Below, one piece after another: positions 1 to 8,227 of a stretch of DNA of 64,000 bases. Within the stretch, counting starts at the first letter, position 1, and the number at the start of each line of letters is the position of its first letter. A program made the position numbers and the translations under genes. The notes under the pieces are model-generated. The model was not told where the DNA came from, searched no databases, and saw only the letters and a program-made list of their open reading frames with translations. Location of the stretch: contig NZ_JAOAOQ010000006.1 in the NCBI RefSeq assembly GCF_030398385.1, positions 1 through 64,000 on the forward strand, written 5' to 3'. This stretch comes from Aquibium sp. ELW1220. GTDB taxonomy: Bacteria; Pseudomonadota; Alphaproteobacteria; Rhizobiales; Rhizobiaceae.

Positions 1-1
1 C

Positions 2-1333
2 GAGGACGTGGACCGCGCGGTGCGCGGCGCCGACGCGGCCCTGCGCGGCGCCTGGAGCCGCGTGTCGCCCGCCGCGCGCGGCGCCGTGCTCGCCCGCGCC
101 GCGGTGCTGATCCGCGAGGCCGCCGCACGACTGGCCTTCGCCGAGACCCTCGACAGCGGCAAGCCATTGCAGGAGGCCGAAGGCGACGTGCAGGGCGCGG
201 CGCGCTGCTTCGAGTACTATGCCGGGCTTCCCGACAAGATCGAGGGCCGGACGATCCCTCTTGGGCCGGAGCATCTCGGCTACACGAGCTGGGAGCCGAT
301 CGGCGTCACCGCTCACATCATTCCGTGGAACTATCCGCTGTCGACCTTCGCGCGCGGCATCGCGCCCGCACTCGCCGCCGGCTGCACGGTGGTGGCAAAG
401 CCCGCCGAGCAGACCCCGCTGACGGCGCTGATGCTGGCCGAAATCCTGGTGCGCGCGGGCCTGCCGGAGGGCGTGCTGAACGTCGTGACCGGGACGGGCG
501 CGCAGGCCGGCGCGCCGCTGGTCGGCCATCCGCTGGTTCGCCAGGTCACATTCACCGGTTCCACCGCCACGGGCATCGAGGTCATGCGGGCCGCGGCGCG
601 CAACGTCACCAGCGTGCTGCCGGAACTGGGCGGCAAGTCGCCGGTGGTCGTGCTGCGCGATGCCGACCTCGACGCCGCGGTGGACGGCGTGGTCGGCGCG
701 ATCTTCGAGAATGCCGGTCAGATCTGCTCGGCCGGCTCACGCCTGGTTGTGGAGCGCGCCGTCCATGCCGAAATGGTCGAACGACTGGTCGCGCGCGCCC
801 GTGCGATCCGCCTCGGCCACGGCTTTCGCCGCCCCGACATGGGACCGATCAGTTCGGCGCAGCAGCGCGAGAAGATCGCGGCCTTCGTCAATGAGGCCCG
901 CGCGCGCGGGCTGGAGATCGCCACCGGCGGCACGGCCACCGCCGACCCGCAGACCGGCCTCGGCTGGTTCTACGAGCCGACCATCATCGATCGCGTGCCG
1001 GTCGACGACCCGATCGCGCAGGAGGAGATTTTCGGGCCCGTGCTGGCCGTGCAGGTGGTGGAGGATGCCGAGGAGGCGCTGGCGGTGGCAAACTCCACGC
1101 GCTTCGCGCTGGTCGGCGGCGTCTACACGCGCGACTTCGCGGCCGCGCACGACCTCGCGCGCCGGATCGACGCCGGACAGGTCTACATCAACGAGTATTT
1201 CGCTGGCGGAATCGCGCTTCCCTTCGGCGGCAATCGGATGTCGGGCTTCGGCCGCGAAAAGGGCGTGGATGCCTTGCGAACTTACATGAAGCTGAAGAGC
1301 GTCGCCGCGCGCGTGACGCCGTCGGCCAGGTGA
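2..1333 (+). CDS. Aldehyde dehydrogenase (5' end outside window)
   Basis: This is an NAD(P)-dependent aldehyde dehydrogenase that oxidises an aldehyde to the acid in the cytosol. The reading frame is open to the left edge, and about 40-50 N-terminal residues of the usual 480-500 are missing, so the gene starts upstream. The Rossmann part shows the family motif PWNYPL. The general-base glutamate lies in PELGGKSP and the nucleophilic cysteine in GQICSAG (codon at 725-727). The EEIFGPV motif follows, and the C-terminal oligomerisation arm is intact. Its stop overlaps the GTG of the next gene (an FAD amine oxidase) by four bases. An oxidase followed by an aldehyde dehydrogenase is the PuuB/PuuC-like arrangement of amine catabolism. 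The exact substrate cannot be read from the sequence. Confidence 0.93.
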   Translation, partial: EDVDRAVRGADAALRGAWSRVSPAARGAVLARAAVLIREAAARLAFAETLDSGKPLQEAEGDVQGAARCFEYYAGLPDKIEGRTIPLGPEHLGYTSWEPIGVTAHIIPWNYPLSTFARGIAPALAAGCTVVAKPAEQTPLTALMLAEILVRAGLPEGVLNVVTGTGAQAGAPLVGHPLVRQVTFTGSTATGIEVMRAAARNVTSVLPELGGKSPVVVLRDADLDAAVDGVVGAIFENAGQICSAGSRLVVERAVHAEMVERLVARARAIRLGHGFRRPDMGPISSAQQREKIAAFVNEARARGLEIATGGTATADPQTGLGWFYEPTIIDRVPVDDPIAQEEIFGPVLAVQVVEDAEEALAVANSTRFALVGGVYTRDFAAAHDLARRIDAGQVYINEYFAGGIALPFGGNRMSGFGREKGVDALRTYMKLKSVAARVTPSAR

Positions 1334-2637
1334 CCAGGATGGCCGCAGCAGAAATCTTCACCCCGGACTTCAAGACCGATCCCTACTGGTGGGAGGCCTC
1401 GCCGCGACCCACCCTGCCCGAAGCACCGCTGCCGAAAAGCGTCGATGTCCTGGTGGTCGGCTCCGGCTATACCGGCCTGAACGCGGCGCTGGTGACCGCG
1501 CGCGGCGGGCGGTCGACGCTGGTGCTGGAGAAGGACCGCGTCGGCGAGGGCTGCAGCACCCGCAATGGTGGCCAGATCAGCACCAGCGTGAAGCCGTCCT
1601 TCGCCGAACTGTCGAAGCGGCACGGGCCGGATGCCGCGCGCGCCATCCTGATGGACGGGCGCGAGGCGCTGCGCTGGATCGGCGACTTCACCAGCACGGA
1701 AGGCATCGACTGCGGCTTTGCCGTCTGCGGCCGCTTCCATGCCGCACATTCGCAGAAGGCCTTCGAGGCCATGACCCGCGACGCAAAGCTACAGACGCCC
1801 GGCCTCGAGGTCGAGCTCGACGTCGTTCCGCGCGCCGAACAGCACGCAGAGATCGGCACCGACGCCTATCACGGCGGCATCGTGCTCAAGCGCCATGCCG
1901 TGCTGGATCCGGGCCGCTATCATGCTGGCCTGCTCGCCCGCGTTCGAGAGGCGGGCGCGACCGTGGCCGAACGCTGCCCGGCCACCGGCATCGAGCGCGA
2001 CGGCAAGGGCTTCGTCGTGTCGACGCCGCGCGGCCGGATCAAGGCGCGCGAGGTGGTGATCGCCACCAATGGCTACACCGGCGCCGTCACGCCCTGGCTG
2101 CGGCGCCGGGTGATCCCGATCGGCAGCTACGTGATCGCCACCGAGCCGATGCCGCGCGAGACGATGCGGTCCGTCATCCCGAAGGACCGGATCGTGTCGG
2201 ACACCCGCAAGGTGGTCTACTACTACCGCCTGTCGCCCGACGGAACGCGCATGATCTTCGGCGGACGCGTCAGCCAGGCCGAGACCGATCCGCGCGTCAG
2301 CGGCCCGCTGCTGCGCGCGGAGATGGCGCGCCTCTTCCCGCAACTCGGAAAGACCCGCATCAGCCACTCCTGGATGGGCTTCGTCGGCTACACCTTCGAC
2401 ACCATGGCCCACACGGGAACCCATGACGGCATGCACTACGCCATGGGCTATTGCGGCTCGGGCGTCTCGATGGCGAGCTATCTCGGCATGCGCACAGGCC
2501 AGAAGGTGCTGGGCCTGGAGGAAGGCCGCACAGGATTCGACGCCCCGCGGTTCCAGACCCGCCCGCTCTACACCGGCAATCCCTGGTTCCTGGCGGCCTC
2601 GGTGCGGTATTATCGCTGGCTCGACGCCCGAAGCTGA
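1330..2637 (+). CDS. FAD-dependent amine/amino-acid oxidase (DAO family, PuuB/DadA-like)
   Basis: This is a flavoprotein of the D-amino-acid oxidase family, 435 residues, which probably oxidises an amine or amino acid and releases an aldehyde or keto acid. The FAD-binding βαβ motif VVGSGYTGLNAAL sits near residues 38-50, followed by VLEKDRVGEG. A second GxG-type segment (NGGQIST) follows. The C-terminal part holds GYCGSGVSMASYLG, the usual flavin-contacting loop. Translation may start at GTG 1330, overlapping the upstream stop as GTGA, or at ATG 1339; coupling favours the first. It pairs with the aldehyde dehydrogenase before it. The closest named family in memory is gamma-glutamylputrescine oxidoreductase, but DadA-like enzymes share the same layout, so no symbol is given. 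Confidence 0.88.
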   Translation: MTRMAAAEIFTPDFKTDPYWWEASPRPTLPEAPLPKSVDVLVVGSGYTGLNAALVTARGGRSTLVLEKDRVGEGCSTRNGGQISTSVKPSFAELSKRHGPDAARAILMDGREALRWIGDFTSTEGIDCGFAVCGRFHAAHSQKAFEAMTRDAKLQTPGLEVELDVVPRAEQHAEIGTDAYHGGIVLKRHAVLDPGRYHAGLLARVREAGATVAERCPATGIERDGKGFVVSTPRGRIKAREVVIATNGYTGAVTPWLRRRVIPIGSYVIATEPMPRETMRSVIPKDRIVSDTRKVVYYYRLSPDGTRMIFGGRVSQAETDPRVSGPLLRAEMARLFPQLGKTRISHSWMGFVGYTFDTMAHTGTHDGMHYAMGYCGSGVSMASYLGMRTGQKVLGLEEGRTGFDAPRFQTRPLYTGNPWFLAASVRYYRWLDARS

Positions 2638-2659
2638 GGCGGCCGGGATGGCCCGCCTC
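2636..2659. terminator. Hairpin between convergent genes
   Basis: An imperfect inverted repeat (arms GAGGCGGCC and GGCCCGCCTC, one bulged base) starts on the stop codon of the FAD oxidase gene. It lies between two converging genes. There is no T-run, so it would act as a GC-rich stem rather than a classical intrinsic terminator. Confidence 0.4.
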
Positions 2660-2692
2660 GCGGGCGGACCATCATGATGACGGAGGCTTGCG

Positions 2693-4420
2693 TCAGCCGG
2701 CCACGAGTTCGATGTGGCGGCGTGCCTGGCGCAGCGCCGAGATCAGGCGATTCTGGCCGCGCACCAGCTGTGTCTTCGCAAAGCCGAGCGTGGTCGCGTC
2801 GAACTTGTCGAGTTCGGCGGCAGCCGCGATCGAGGGCAGCGGCGGGATCGTCAGTGCGGGATCGTGGCGGAAGCGGTTAACCCGGGTGAAGTTGATCGGC
2901 ACGAGGATGCGCGCCAGGTCCTGGATAACGGTGTTGGCCGCCGCCGGCGTCACCGTGCCGGCCTCCACGCGCGCATAGAAGCCGTCGAGCGCGGATGCCA
3001 ACTCCGCGACCGCGGCCTTCGACGCGGAGAGGTCGAAGCGGCTGCCCGCTTTGTCCTGATACCCGGCGACGGTTTCGGCGAATTCCTTCGCCGTTGCCCG
3101 CCAGTCGAAGGGCAGGATCTCGGCATTGGCATTCCGCAGCACGGCGAGCAAGTAGACCTTCATATCGCGCAGCAGGACGTCGCGGTCCGCGATCTCCAGG
3201 ATGTCGTTCTCGGTGTGCCAGGCGATGTTTCCGCCGCAGCCGCCGACCGTATAGTAGCCCTTCTCCTCGCGCAGCACGTCGGGCATGGTCGAGGACAGCA
3301 TCAGGTAGGACGAGATGCCGATGTTGTTGAAGGAGTAGTCGCCCGCCCGGTGCGGCCGCTCGCCGGCGATCGCCTTGCCGGCGACCTCCTCGATGACGTC
3401 GGCCAGAAAGGCCTCGGCCTCGCTCATGCGCGACAGGTTGATGAACTCGGTTGCCCAGCGGCAGCCGGGGCTGTCGCAGTTGACCTGCGCGACCGCGTTC
3501 TGCTCGAGATCGAGTGCGAAGGCGTCGGAGAACCAGGTCGAGCCGGCATAGCGGCCGGTCGAGTGGCCCGGCCACCAGCAGATGCGCACCGACCGCTTGA
3601 GGCTGCCGCGATTGGCCCACAGGACCCGGGCGATCTCGAGCATGGTCGCGTCGCCGGTCGCATTGTCGCCGACACCGACGTCCCAGCTGTCCAGATGACC
3701 ATGCAGGAAGACGTACTTCTCCGGCTCCTCGCTCCCGCGGATGAAGACCTCCGGCAGCTTCGAGGTGAACCAGCCTTCTTCCATCTCGGTGAAGATCGTG
3801 ACCTCGCCACCGTTATCGGCGATGGCGATGAGCGCCTCGCCGTCCGGCTTGTTGACCGCGACCGCAGGGATCTTCGGCTTGCGCGGCAGGTCGTCGAGGT
3901 CAGGCGTTCCCCACACCGTGGTGCAGATGCCCCAGTGGATGTCGATGCCGGGATTGATGCCGATGACGCCGATGGCGCCGAGTTCCTCGAACTGCGAGAT
4001 CAGGCCGGGGCTGGCGAAGCCCTCCGACATGACGATCTTGCCGCGCACGCGCTCGGCCATTTCGGCGCTGCTCTCGACCTTGCGCTCGAACATGTCCTCG
4101 ATCATCGCATTGTGACGCGCGCCGACATAGACGAGCGGGCCGGTCAGGCCGCTGCGCGCATCGAGGCTGTAGGCCGGCGGTTTGGCGCGAAAGGTCTTGC
4201 CTCCGGCTTCGACGCGGGCCTGGCCTGGCAGGCTCAGATAGAGGCTCGGTTCGTGCACCGTCACCTCGACGCCGTGCTTCCTCAGCCGCGAGACGACCTC
4301 ATCCATGCCCCGGTTCACGTCAGTCGGATGCTCGCGCTTGAAGGTCGAAAAGCTCTCCACCAGCGCCCACGGCTCATCGAGCGTGACTTGGGCAAGCAGG
4401 TCGGATTCGAGTTTGTTCAT
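2693..4420 (-). CDS. M28-like metallohydrolase with PA domain; atypical active-site pair
   Basis: This is a 575-residue cytosolic protein of the M28 (aminopeptidase/carboxypeptidase) fold with a protease-associated insert around residues 90-210. No signal peptide is visible. Expected zinc ligands and catalytic positions can be placed: H242 and D244 in HGHLDSWDVG, bridging D252 in GDNATG, D316 in NCDSPG and H402 in WHTEND. The usual Glu-Glu pair (general base and zinc ligand, motif EExG..GS) is replaced by His286-Ser287 in WWPGHSTGRYAGS. The enzyme may therefore use altered chemistry. From memory, other PA-domain relatives carry a similar GHS motif, but I could not check. The start ATG follows AGGGAGA, and a predicted IclR operator sits just upstream. 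It converges with the FAD oxidase gene and probably belongs functionally with the hydantoinase operon. Confidence 0.85.
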   Translation of the reverse strand: MNKLESDLLAQVTLDEPWALVESFSTFKREHPTDVNRGMDEVVSRLRKHGVEVTVHEPSLYLSLPGQARVEAGGKTFRAKPPAYSLDARSGLTGPLVYVGARHNAMIEDMFERKVESSAEMAERVRGKIVMSEGFASPGLISQFEELGAIGVIGINPGIDIHWGICTTVWGTPDLDDLPRKPKIPAVAVNKPDGEALIAIADNGGEVTIFTEMEEGWFTSKLPEVFIRGSEEPEKYVFLHGHLDSWDVGVGDNATGDATMLEIARVLWANRGSLKRSVRICWWPGHSTGRYAGSTWFSDAFALDLEQNAVAQVNCDSPGCRWATEFINLSRMSEAEAFLADVIEEVAGKAIAGERPHRAGDYSFNNIGISSYLMLSSTMPDVLREEKGYYTVGGCGGNIAWHTENDILEIADRDVLLRDMKVYLLAVLRNANAEILPFDWRATAKEFAETVAGYQDKAGSRFDLSASKAAVAELASALDGFYARVEAGTVTPAAANTVIQDLARILVPINFTRVNRFRHDPALTIPPLPSIAAAAELDKFDATTLGFAKTQLVRGQNRLISALRQARRHIELVAG

Positions 4421-4432
4421 GAAATTGTCTCC

Positions 4433-4462
4433 CTTTCGTTTTATCTAGTAAAACACCGTTTC
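4433..4462 (-). promoter_or_regulatory. Predicted IclR-family operator, copy 1
   Basis: Read on the minus strand, this 30-base stretch begins GAAACGGTGTTTTA and ends in AAACGAAAG, just before the ribosome-binding site of the M28-like gene. It matches 25 of 30 positions of the element at 5586-5615 in front of the racemase gene. The core GAAAC-N3-GTTTT is an imperfect palindrome resembling KdgR/IclR-type sites. The nearby IclR gene is the natural candidate regulator. Confidence 0.6.
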
Positions 4463-4655
4463 GGTCATTGACGTGAGGCTAGCAGAGAGATTTCCGAGCG
4501 GCAAGCGGCCGCGCGGCGGCTTTTCGCGTCGCGCGGCATCAGGAAAAGGGGAAATCGAGCGGCGAAGGCGCGCAAGAAGCATGCCCCGGGCGACACCCGA
4601 CGCCGGAAGGGCAGCGGCCGCAGGGGGGGCTGTCGGAAGATGCGATCCCGGTCGT
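4463..4655. other. Spacer between IclR gene and M28-like gene
   Basis: The 193 bases between operator copy 1 and the end of the IclR gene hold no convincing gene. The M28 promoter must lie in the part next to the operator, but I cannot place hexamers with confidence. Confidence 0.4.
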
Positions 4656-5504
4656 TCAGGCGATGGAGCGCAGGGCCTGTCGGGAACTGATCGGGTCGCT
4701 GCGGTGCAGCGACAGCTTGGCGGAGATCTCGGCCGCCGCGTCGAGCGCGGCACGGATGTAGCCTTCGCGCCGCTCCTCGTCGAAGCGCACCATCGCGCCA
4801 GCGACAGAGATGCAGGCGATGACGCTGTCGTCGGAGCCGAAGATCGGCGCCGCCACCGAGAAGGCGCCCTCGTCGAGATCGTTGAGGGCGATGTTGTAGC
4901 CGTTGGCGCGGATGCGCAACAGTGACTGGCGCAGCTTGTCCCGGTCGGTGATGGTGTAGGGCGTGAACGCCTCCAGCGGATTGGCCAGAACGGACTCGAC
5001 CACCGCGGCATCCGAATAGGCCAGGATGCAGAGCGACCCGCCACCGGCATGGAGCGGCCCATGACGGCCGGCCTGCGCGAACAGGCGGATCGAGTGATGG
5101 CCGGCCCGCGTCGCAAGAACGAGCGAGCGCAGCCCCTCGCGAACCACGAGGTTGACGTTCTCCGACGTGCTGTCGCGCAGCGCGTCCATCACCGGCCGCG
5201 CCGCGACCAGCAGACTGCCGTCGCGCCCCACGCGTTCGCCGAGAACCCCGATCCGGTAGCCGAGCGAATAGACGGCGTGATCAGGGTCGCGGGACACGAA
5301 GCCGCGATCCTCAAGCGTTTGCAGCAGGCGAAAGACGATGGACTTCGTCATGCCGAGAGCCTTCGAGAGGCGAGTCACACCTTGCCCCGGCTCGTCGGCC
5401 AGCGCCTCCAGGACGAGCAGAGCACGATCGACGGCTGCAATCGTGTAGTCCTTGCCGCGCGCCTCCTGCGTGTCGTCGGACGTCGCGTCCTCGCCTCGTG
5501 TCAT
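4656..5504 (-). CDS. IclR-family transcriptional regulator
   Basis: This is a 282-residue DNA-binding regulator. An N-terminal winged helix-turn-helix lies at about residues 25-80, with GVTRLSKALGMTKS and FRLLQTLEDRG. It is followed by the IclR effector-binding domain, which shows the usual INDLDEGA-like and ISVAGAMVRF segments. ATG 5504 was chosen because GGAGGAG lies six bases upstream; an in-frame ATG at 5624 would overlap the divergent gene and lacks such a site. It is transcribed away from the racemase/transporter operon and toward the M28-like gene. The repeated 30-bp element in front of both neighbours is its likely operator. The effector is unknown; a hydantoin, cyclic amide or amino-acid derivative is an inference from the neighbours. 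Confidence 0.92.
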   Translation of the reverse strand: MTRGEDATSDDTQEARGKDYTIAAVDRALLVLEALADEPGQGVTRLSKALGMTKSIVFRLLQTLEDRGFVSRDPDHAVYSLGYRIGVLGERVGRDGSLLVAARPVMDALRDSTSENVNLVVREGLRSLVLATRAGHHSIRLFAQAGRHGPLHAGGGSLCILAYSDAAVVESVLANPLEAFTPYTITDRDKLRQSLLRIRANGYNIALNDLDEGAFSVAAPIFGSDDSVIACISVAGAMVRFDEERREGYIRAALDAAAEISAKLSLHRSDPISSRQALRSIA

Positions 5505-5545
5505 TGGATCTCCTCCAGAGTGGATTATCGCCGATTGATCGCCTG

Positions 5546-5573
5546 TTGCAATATTGGAGTTTTGTGCTTTACT
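5546..5573 (+). promoter_or_regulatory. Candidate promoter of the racemase/hydantoinase operon
   Basis: TTGCAA (5546-5551) and TTTACT (5568-5573) are separated by 16 bases in the AT-richer gap between the IclR gene and the racemase gene. Transcription would start near 5580, which places the predicted operator at 5586-5615 directly downstream of the start, a repressing position. Confidence 0.4.
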
Positions 5574-5585
5574 CAACATGAAACA

Positions 5586-5615
5586 GAAACGCTGTTTTAA
5601 TAGATGAAACGAGGG
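5586..5615 (+). promoter_or_regulatory. Predicted IclR-family operator, copy 2
   Basis: This element reads GAAACGCTGTTTTA, then after one base TAGATGAAACGA. It matches copy 1 at 25 of 30 positions and lies eight bases before the start of the racemase gene. It contains the GAGGG that serves as ribosome-binding site, so bound repressor would cover the early transcript region. Confidence 0.6.
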
Positions 5616-5623
5616 CCTCGTCA

Positions 5624-6379
5624 ATGCGAATTGCCTATGTCGTTCCCGGACCGATGTCGAAAGGTCCGATGGGACTGAAGGAGATGCGCCGGCGCGAAGG
5701 CCTGCTGAACGAATGGGCGTTCCCGGGCACCGAGGTCTCGGTCATCGACGTCGCGGATGGCCCACTGTCGATCGAGTCGGCCTACGAGGAGGCCCTCTCC
5801 GTCCCCGCGACCGTCGAACTGATCGTGAAATGCGAGCGCGATGGCTTCGACGCGGCCATCATCGGCTGCTTCGGCGATCCGGGGCTCGAAGCGGCGCGCG
5901 AACTGGTCACCATGCCCGTGGTCGGCCCCTGCGAAAGCTCGCTGCTGCTGGCGGCAGGGCTGGGGCATCGCTTCTCGGTGCTGACCGTCTTCGACAGCCT
6001 GATCGCCGGGCAGGAACTGCTTGCCGTGAAGGCAGGCGTGCGCGCCAAACTCGCCTCGGTCCGGGCCACCGGCATCCCGGTGCTCGACCTGATGAAGGAC
6101 CCGGAGTTCACGAAGCGCCGCCTGATCGAGGTGGCGCAGGCCTGCGTTACCCAGGATCGCGCCGACGCCTTCCTGTTCGGCTGCATGACGATGTCTTTCC
6201 TCGACATGGGCGAGGCGGTCTCGGCAGCGGTCGGCGCTCCGGCGGTCAACGCAGGCAAGGCGGCCCTCAAGCACGCCGAAATGCTGGTCTCGATGGGGCT
6301 CTCTCATTCCAAGACCGCATTTCCCATGCCGGCCAAGATGCTGGCAGGCAAGCCTTTCGAGGCGCTGCGGGTCGCCTGA
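5624..6379 (+). CDS. Asp/Glu/hydantoin racemase family protein
   Basis: This is a 251-residue cytosolic protein of the Asp/Glu/hydantoin racemase superfamily. These enzymes invert the alpha carbon of a hydantoin or amino acid with two cysteines acting as acid and base, without cofactor. Both cysteines are present and correctly spaced: C82 in IIGCFGDPG and C187 in LFGCMTM. These are close to the positions known for bacterial hydantoin racemases (HyuE). ATG 5624 follows GAGGG by eight bases. It is the first gene of a long operon with a transporter, HyuB/HyuA and an M20 hydrolase, which supports hydantoin or related cyclic amide racemisation. A maleate isomerase-like role is a less likely alternative. 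Confidence 0.85.
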   Translation: MRIAYVVPGPMSKGPMGLKEMRRREGLLNEWAFPGTEVSVIDVADGPLSIESAYEEALSVPATVELIVKCERDGFDAAIIGCFGDPGLEAARELVTMPVVGPCESSLLLAAGLGHRFSVLTVFDSLIAGQELLAVKAGVRAKLASVRATGIPVLDLMKDPEFTKRRLIEVAQACVTQDRADAFLFGCMTMSFLDMGEAVSAAVGAPAVNAGKAALKHAEMLVSMGLSHSKTAFPMPAKMLAGKPFEALRVA

Positions 6380-6436
6380 GCGGCCCGCCAACAAGAACAA
6401 GAATCGCCGGTCAAACCGTTCCAGAGGAGAAGAAGA

Positions 6437-8095
6437 ATGAGGTTCAGCTACAAATCCGCCCTGGCGACCGCGCTTGTCGCGCTCGTTGCCGCCTCGCCGG
6501 CCCTCGCCGGCGATCCGATCCGCAAGATCGAACTGTTCACCCGCCCCCAGGCGGCCCAGCCGCAAGAGTTCCAGTCCGTCCAGCTAATCGCGCAGGAATG
6601 GCGCAAGCTCGGCCTGGACGTGCAGGTAAAGGCCATGCCCTGGGAGCAGATGTCCGACGTCGTCTGGTACCAGCGCGACAAGTGGGACACGACCGCCTGG
6701 CAGATGGTCGGCCGGCCCGAGCGGTCAGACCCCGACGAGATCGTCTACAATCTGTTTCACTCCTCGACTGCCGAAAAGGGTTACAACTTCATCGGCTACG
6801 TCAATCCCGAGTATGACGCCGTCGTCGAAGCACAGCGCGTCGAGATCGACCCCGCCAAGCGCAAGGAGCTGATCTTCAAGGCGCAGGAACTCCTCGCCGC
6901 CGACCAGCCCAACATGATGCTCGTGCATCCGAAGTCGACCTTCGCCTACGACAAGACCGTGTGGAAGCCGGAGTCGGTCGTCAACCAGAGCGGCATCGGC
7001 ATCCGCAACACCTGGACGTTCATGGCGCTCGAGCCGGCCGGGGAAAAGCGCGACATCATCGTCAATTCGGGCGACAACGTGCAGGCCATCAATCCGCTCT
7101 ATATCTCCGGCGGCGTGGATTCCTGGGTGTTCGAACTGATCTACGACCGCCTTGCCCGCGTCGGGCCAGACGGTCTGCCGAAGCCCTGGGCGGCGGAGAG
7201 CTTCGAGTTCACCGACGCAAAGACCGTCGAGGTGAAGCTGCGCCCGGGAATGATGTGGCACGACGGGCAGCCGGTTACCGTCGAGGATGTGAAGTTCTCC
7301 TACGAGGCCGTCGTGTCCGGCGAGGCGCCGATGTACGCGCCCTTCGCCTCCAACGTCGAATCCATCGAGATCGTCGACGACGCGACGCTGGTCTTCAAGC
7401 TGAAGAAGCCGGCGGCATCCTTCGTCACCTCGAGCCTCGCCAAGATCAACCTCATTCCCAAGCACGTCTGGGAGCCGATCCTGGAGGACCTGAAAACGAA
7501 GGAAACGAATGCCGAAAGCCATCAGGAAGACAAGCCGATCGGCTCGGGCCCGTTCAAGTTCGAGCGCTGGCTGACCAACGAGGAAATCGTCCTGTCGGCC
7601 AACAAGGACCACTTCAACGCGCCGAAGGCCGATCGCTGGATCCTGCGCATCGTCCCCAACGTGGAAGCGGCGCTCGGCATGCTGCGCTCCGGCGAGATCA
7701 ACTTCATGGGTGAGTTCACCGGCGATCCGCAGGTGCTGATCGCCGCGGCAGAGCAGGATGGCGACCTCGAAGTCGTCTCGACCGTCGACATGGGCTTCCG
7801 CTACATCGCCTTCAACGAGCGGCGCGCGCCTTTCGACGACCCTGCCTTCCGCAACGCCCTCTCGCGAGCGGTGGACCGGCAGCTGATCGTGAAGGCGGCG
7901 TTCAAGGGCTTTGCCGAGCCGTCGAACTCGGTCGTCTCGCCTGCGCTCGAATTCTGGCACGATCCGGCCGTCGTCAGCGGCCTCACCACGGGGCAGGACG
8001 TCGCCAGGAAGATGCTGGAGGAGGCCGGCTATACGCTTGAAGATGGCAAGCTGCATTATCCCGGTGACAAGAAGGAAGAACTGGCCGCTCAATAG
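6437..8095 (+). CDS. Circularly permuted family 5 solute-binding protein
   Basis: This is a 552-residue periplasmic binding protein of a peptide-type ABC importer. A Sec signal peptide covers residues 1-24 (cleavage after ALA). The domain order is swapped. Residues about 28-180 are the canonical C-terminal lobe (IAQEWRKLGLDVQV, SDPDEIVYNLFHSS, DPAKRKELIFKAQELLA, MMLVHPKS). Residues about 203-548 are the canonical N-terminal and middle part (NPLYISGGVDSWVFELIYD, LRPGMMWHDGQPVTVEDVKFS, GSGPFKFERW, ALSRAVDRQLI). The protein stops after RKMLEEAGY and KLHYPGDKKEEL, where ordinary members run into their last lobe. Both other family 5 proteins in this window have normal order. The permutation is seen directly; its effect on ligand choice is unknown. 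The permease genes follow after a hairpin. Confidence 0.9.
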   Translation: MRFSYKSALATALVALVAASPALAGDPIRKIELFTRPQAAQPQEFQSVQLIAQEWRKLGLDVQVKAMPWEQMSDVVWYQRDKWDTTAWQMVGRPERSDPDEIVYNLFHSSTAEKGYNFIGYVNPEYDAVVEAQRVEIDPAKRKELIFKAQELLAADQPNMMLVHPKSTFAYDKTVWKPESVVNQSGIGIRNTWTFMALEPAGEKRDIIVNSGDNVQAINPLYISGGVDSWVFELIYDRLARVGPDGLPKPWAAESFEFTDAKTVEVKLRPGMMWHDGQPVTVEDVKFSYEAVVSGEAPMYAPFASNVESIEIVDDATLVFKLKKPAASFVTSSLAKINLIPKHVWEPILEDLKTKETNAESHQEDKPIGSGPFKFERWLTNEEIVLSANKDHFNAPKADRWILRIVPNVEAALGMLRSGEINFMGEFTGDPQVLIAAAEQDGDLEVVSTVDMGFRYIAFNERRAPFDDPAFRNALSRAVDRQLIVKAAFKGFAEPSNSVVSPALEFWHDPAVVSGLTTGQDVARKMLEEAGYTLEDGKLHYPGDKKEELAAQ

Positions 8096-8105
8096 GAACG
8101 GTCCC

Positions 8106-8133
8106 GGCGCGCCGTCTTTTCGGATGGCGCGCC
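8106..8133 (+). promoter_or_regulatory. RNA hairpin after binding-protein gene
   Basis: GGCGCGCCGTC pairs with GATGGCGCGCC (one G-U pair) around a six-base loop, 10 bases after the stop codon. No T-run follows, and the operon continues with permeases, so it probably protects the upstream message from 3' decay or partly attenuates transcription, giving excess binding protein. Confidence 0.6.
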
Positions 8134-8227
8134 CATTTCATGGCCCGCGACACACTGCGGGATCATTCGGGTACGACGTCGAACGCCGTGCAGACAGCAC
8201 GAGCGCCGCAACGGGAACCTCCTGCCC

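Noticed and set aside
2714-4471. A 585-codon plus-strand frame opposite the M28-like gene
   Set aside because: It is antisense to a gene with clear metal-site motifs and shows shadow composition.
8106-8133. Two GGCGCGCC octamers read as a direct repeat or insertion-element end
   Set aside because: The octamer is self-complementary, so two copies simply form the arms of a hairpin; no flanking duplication or transposase is present.
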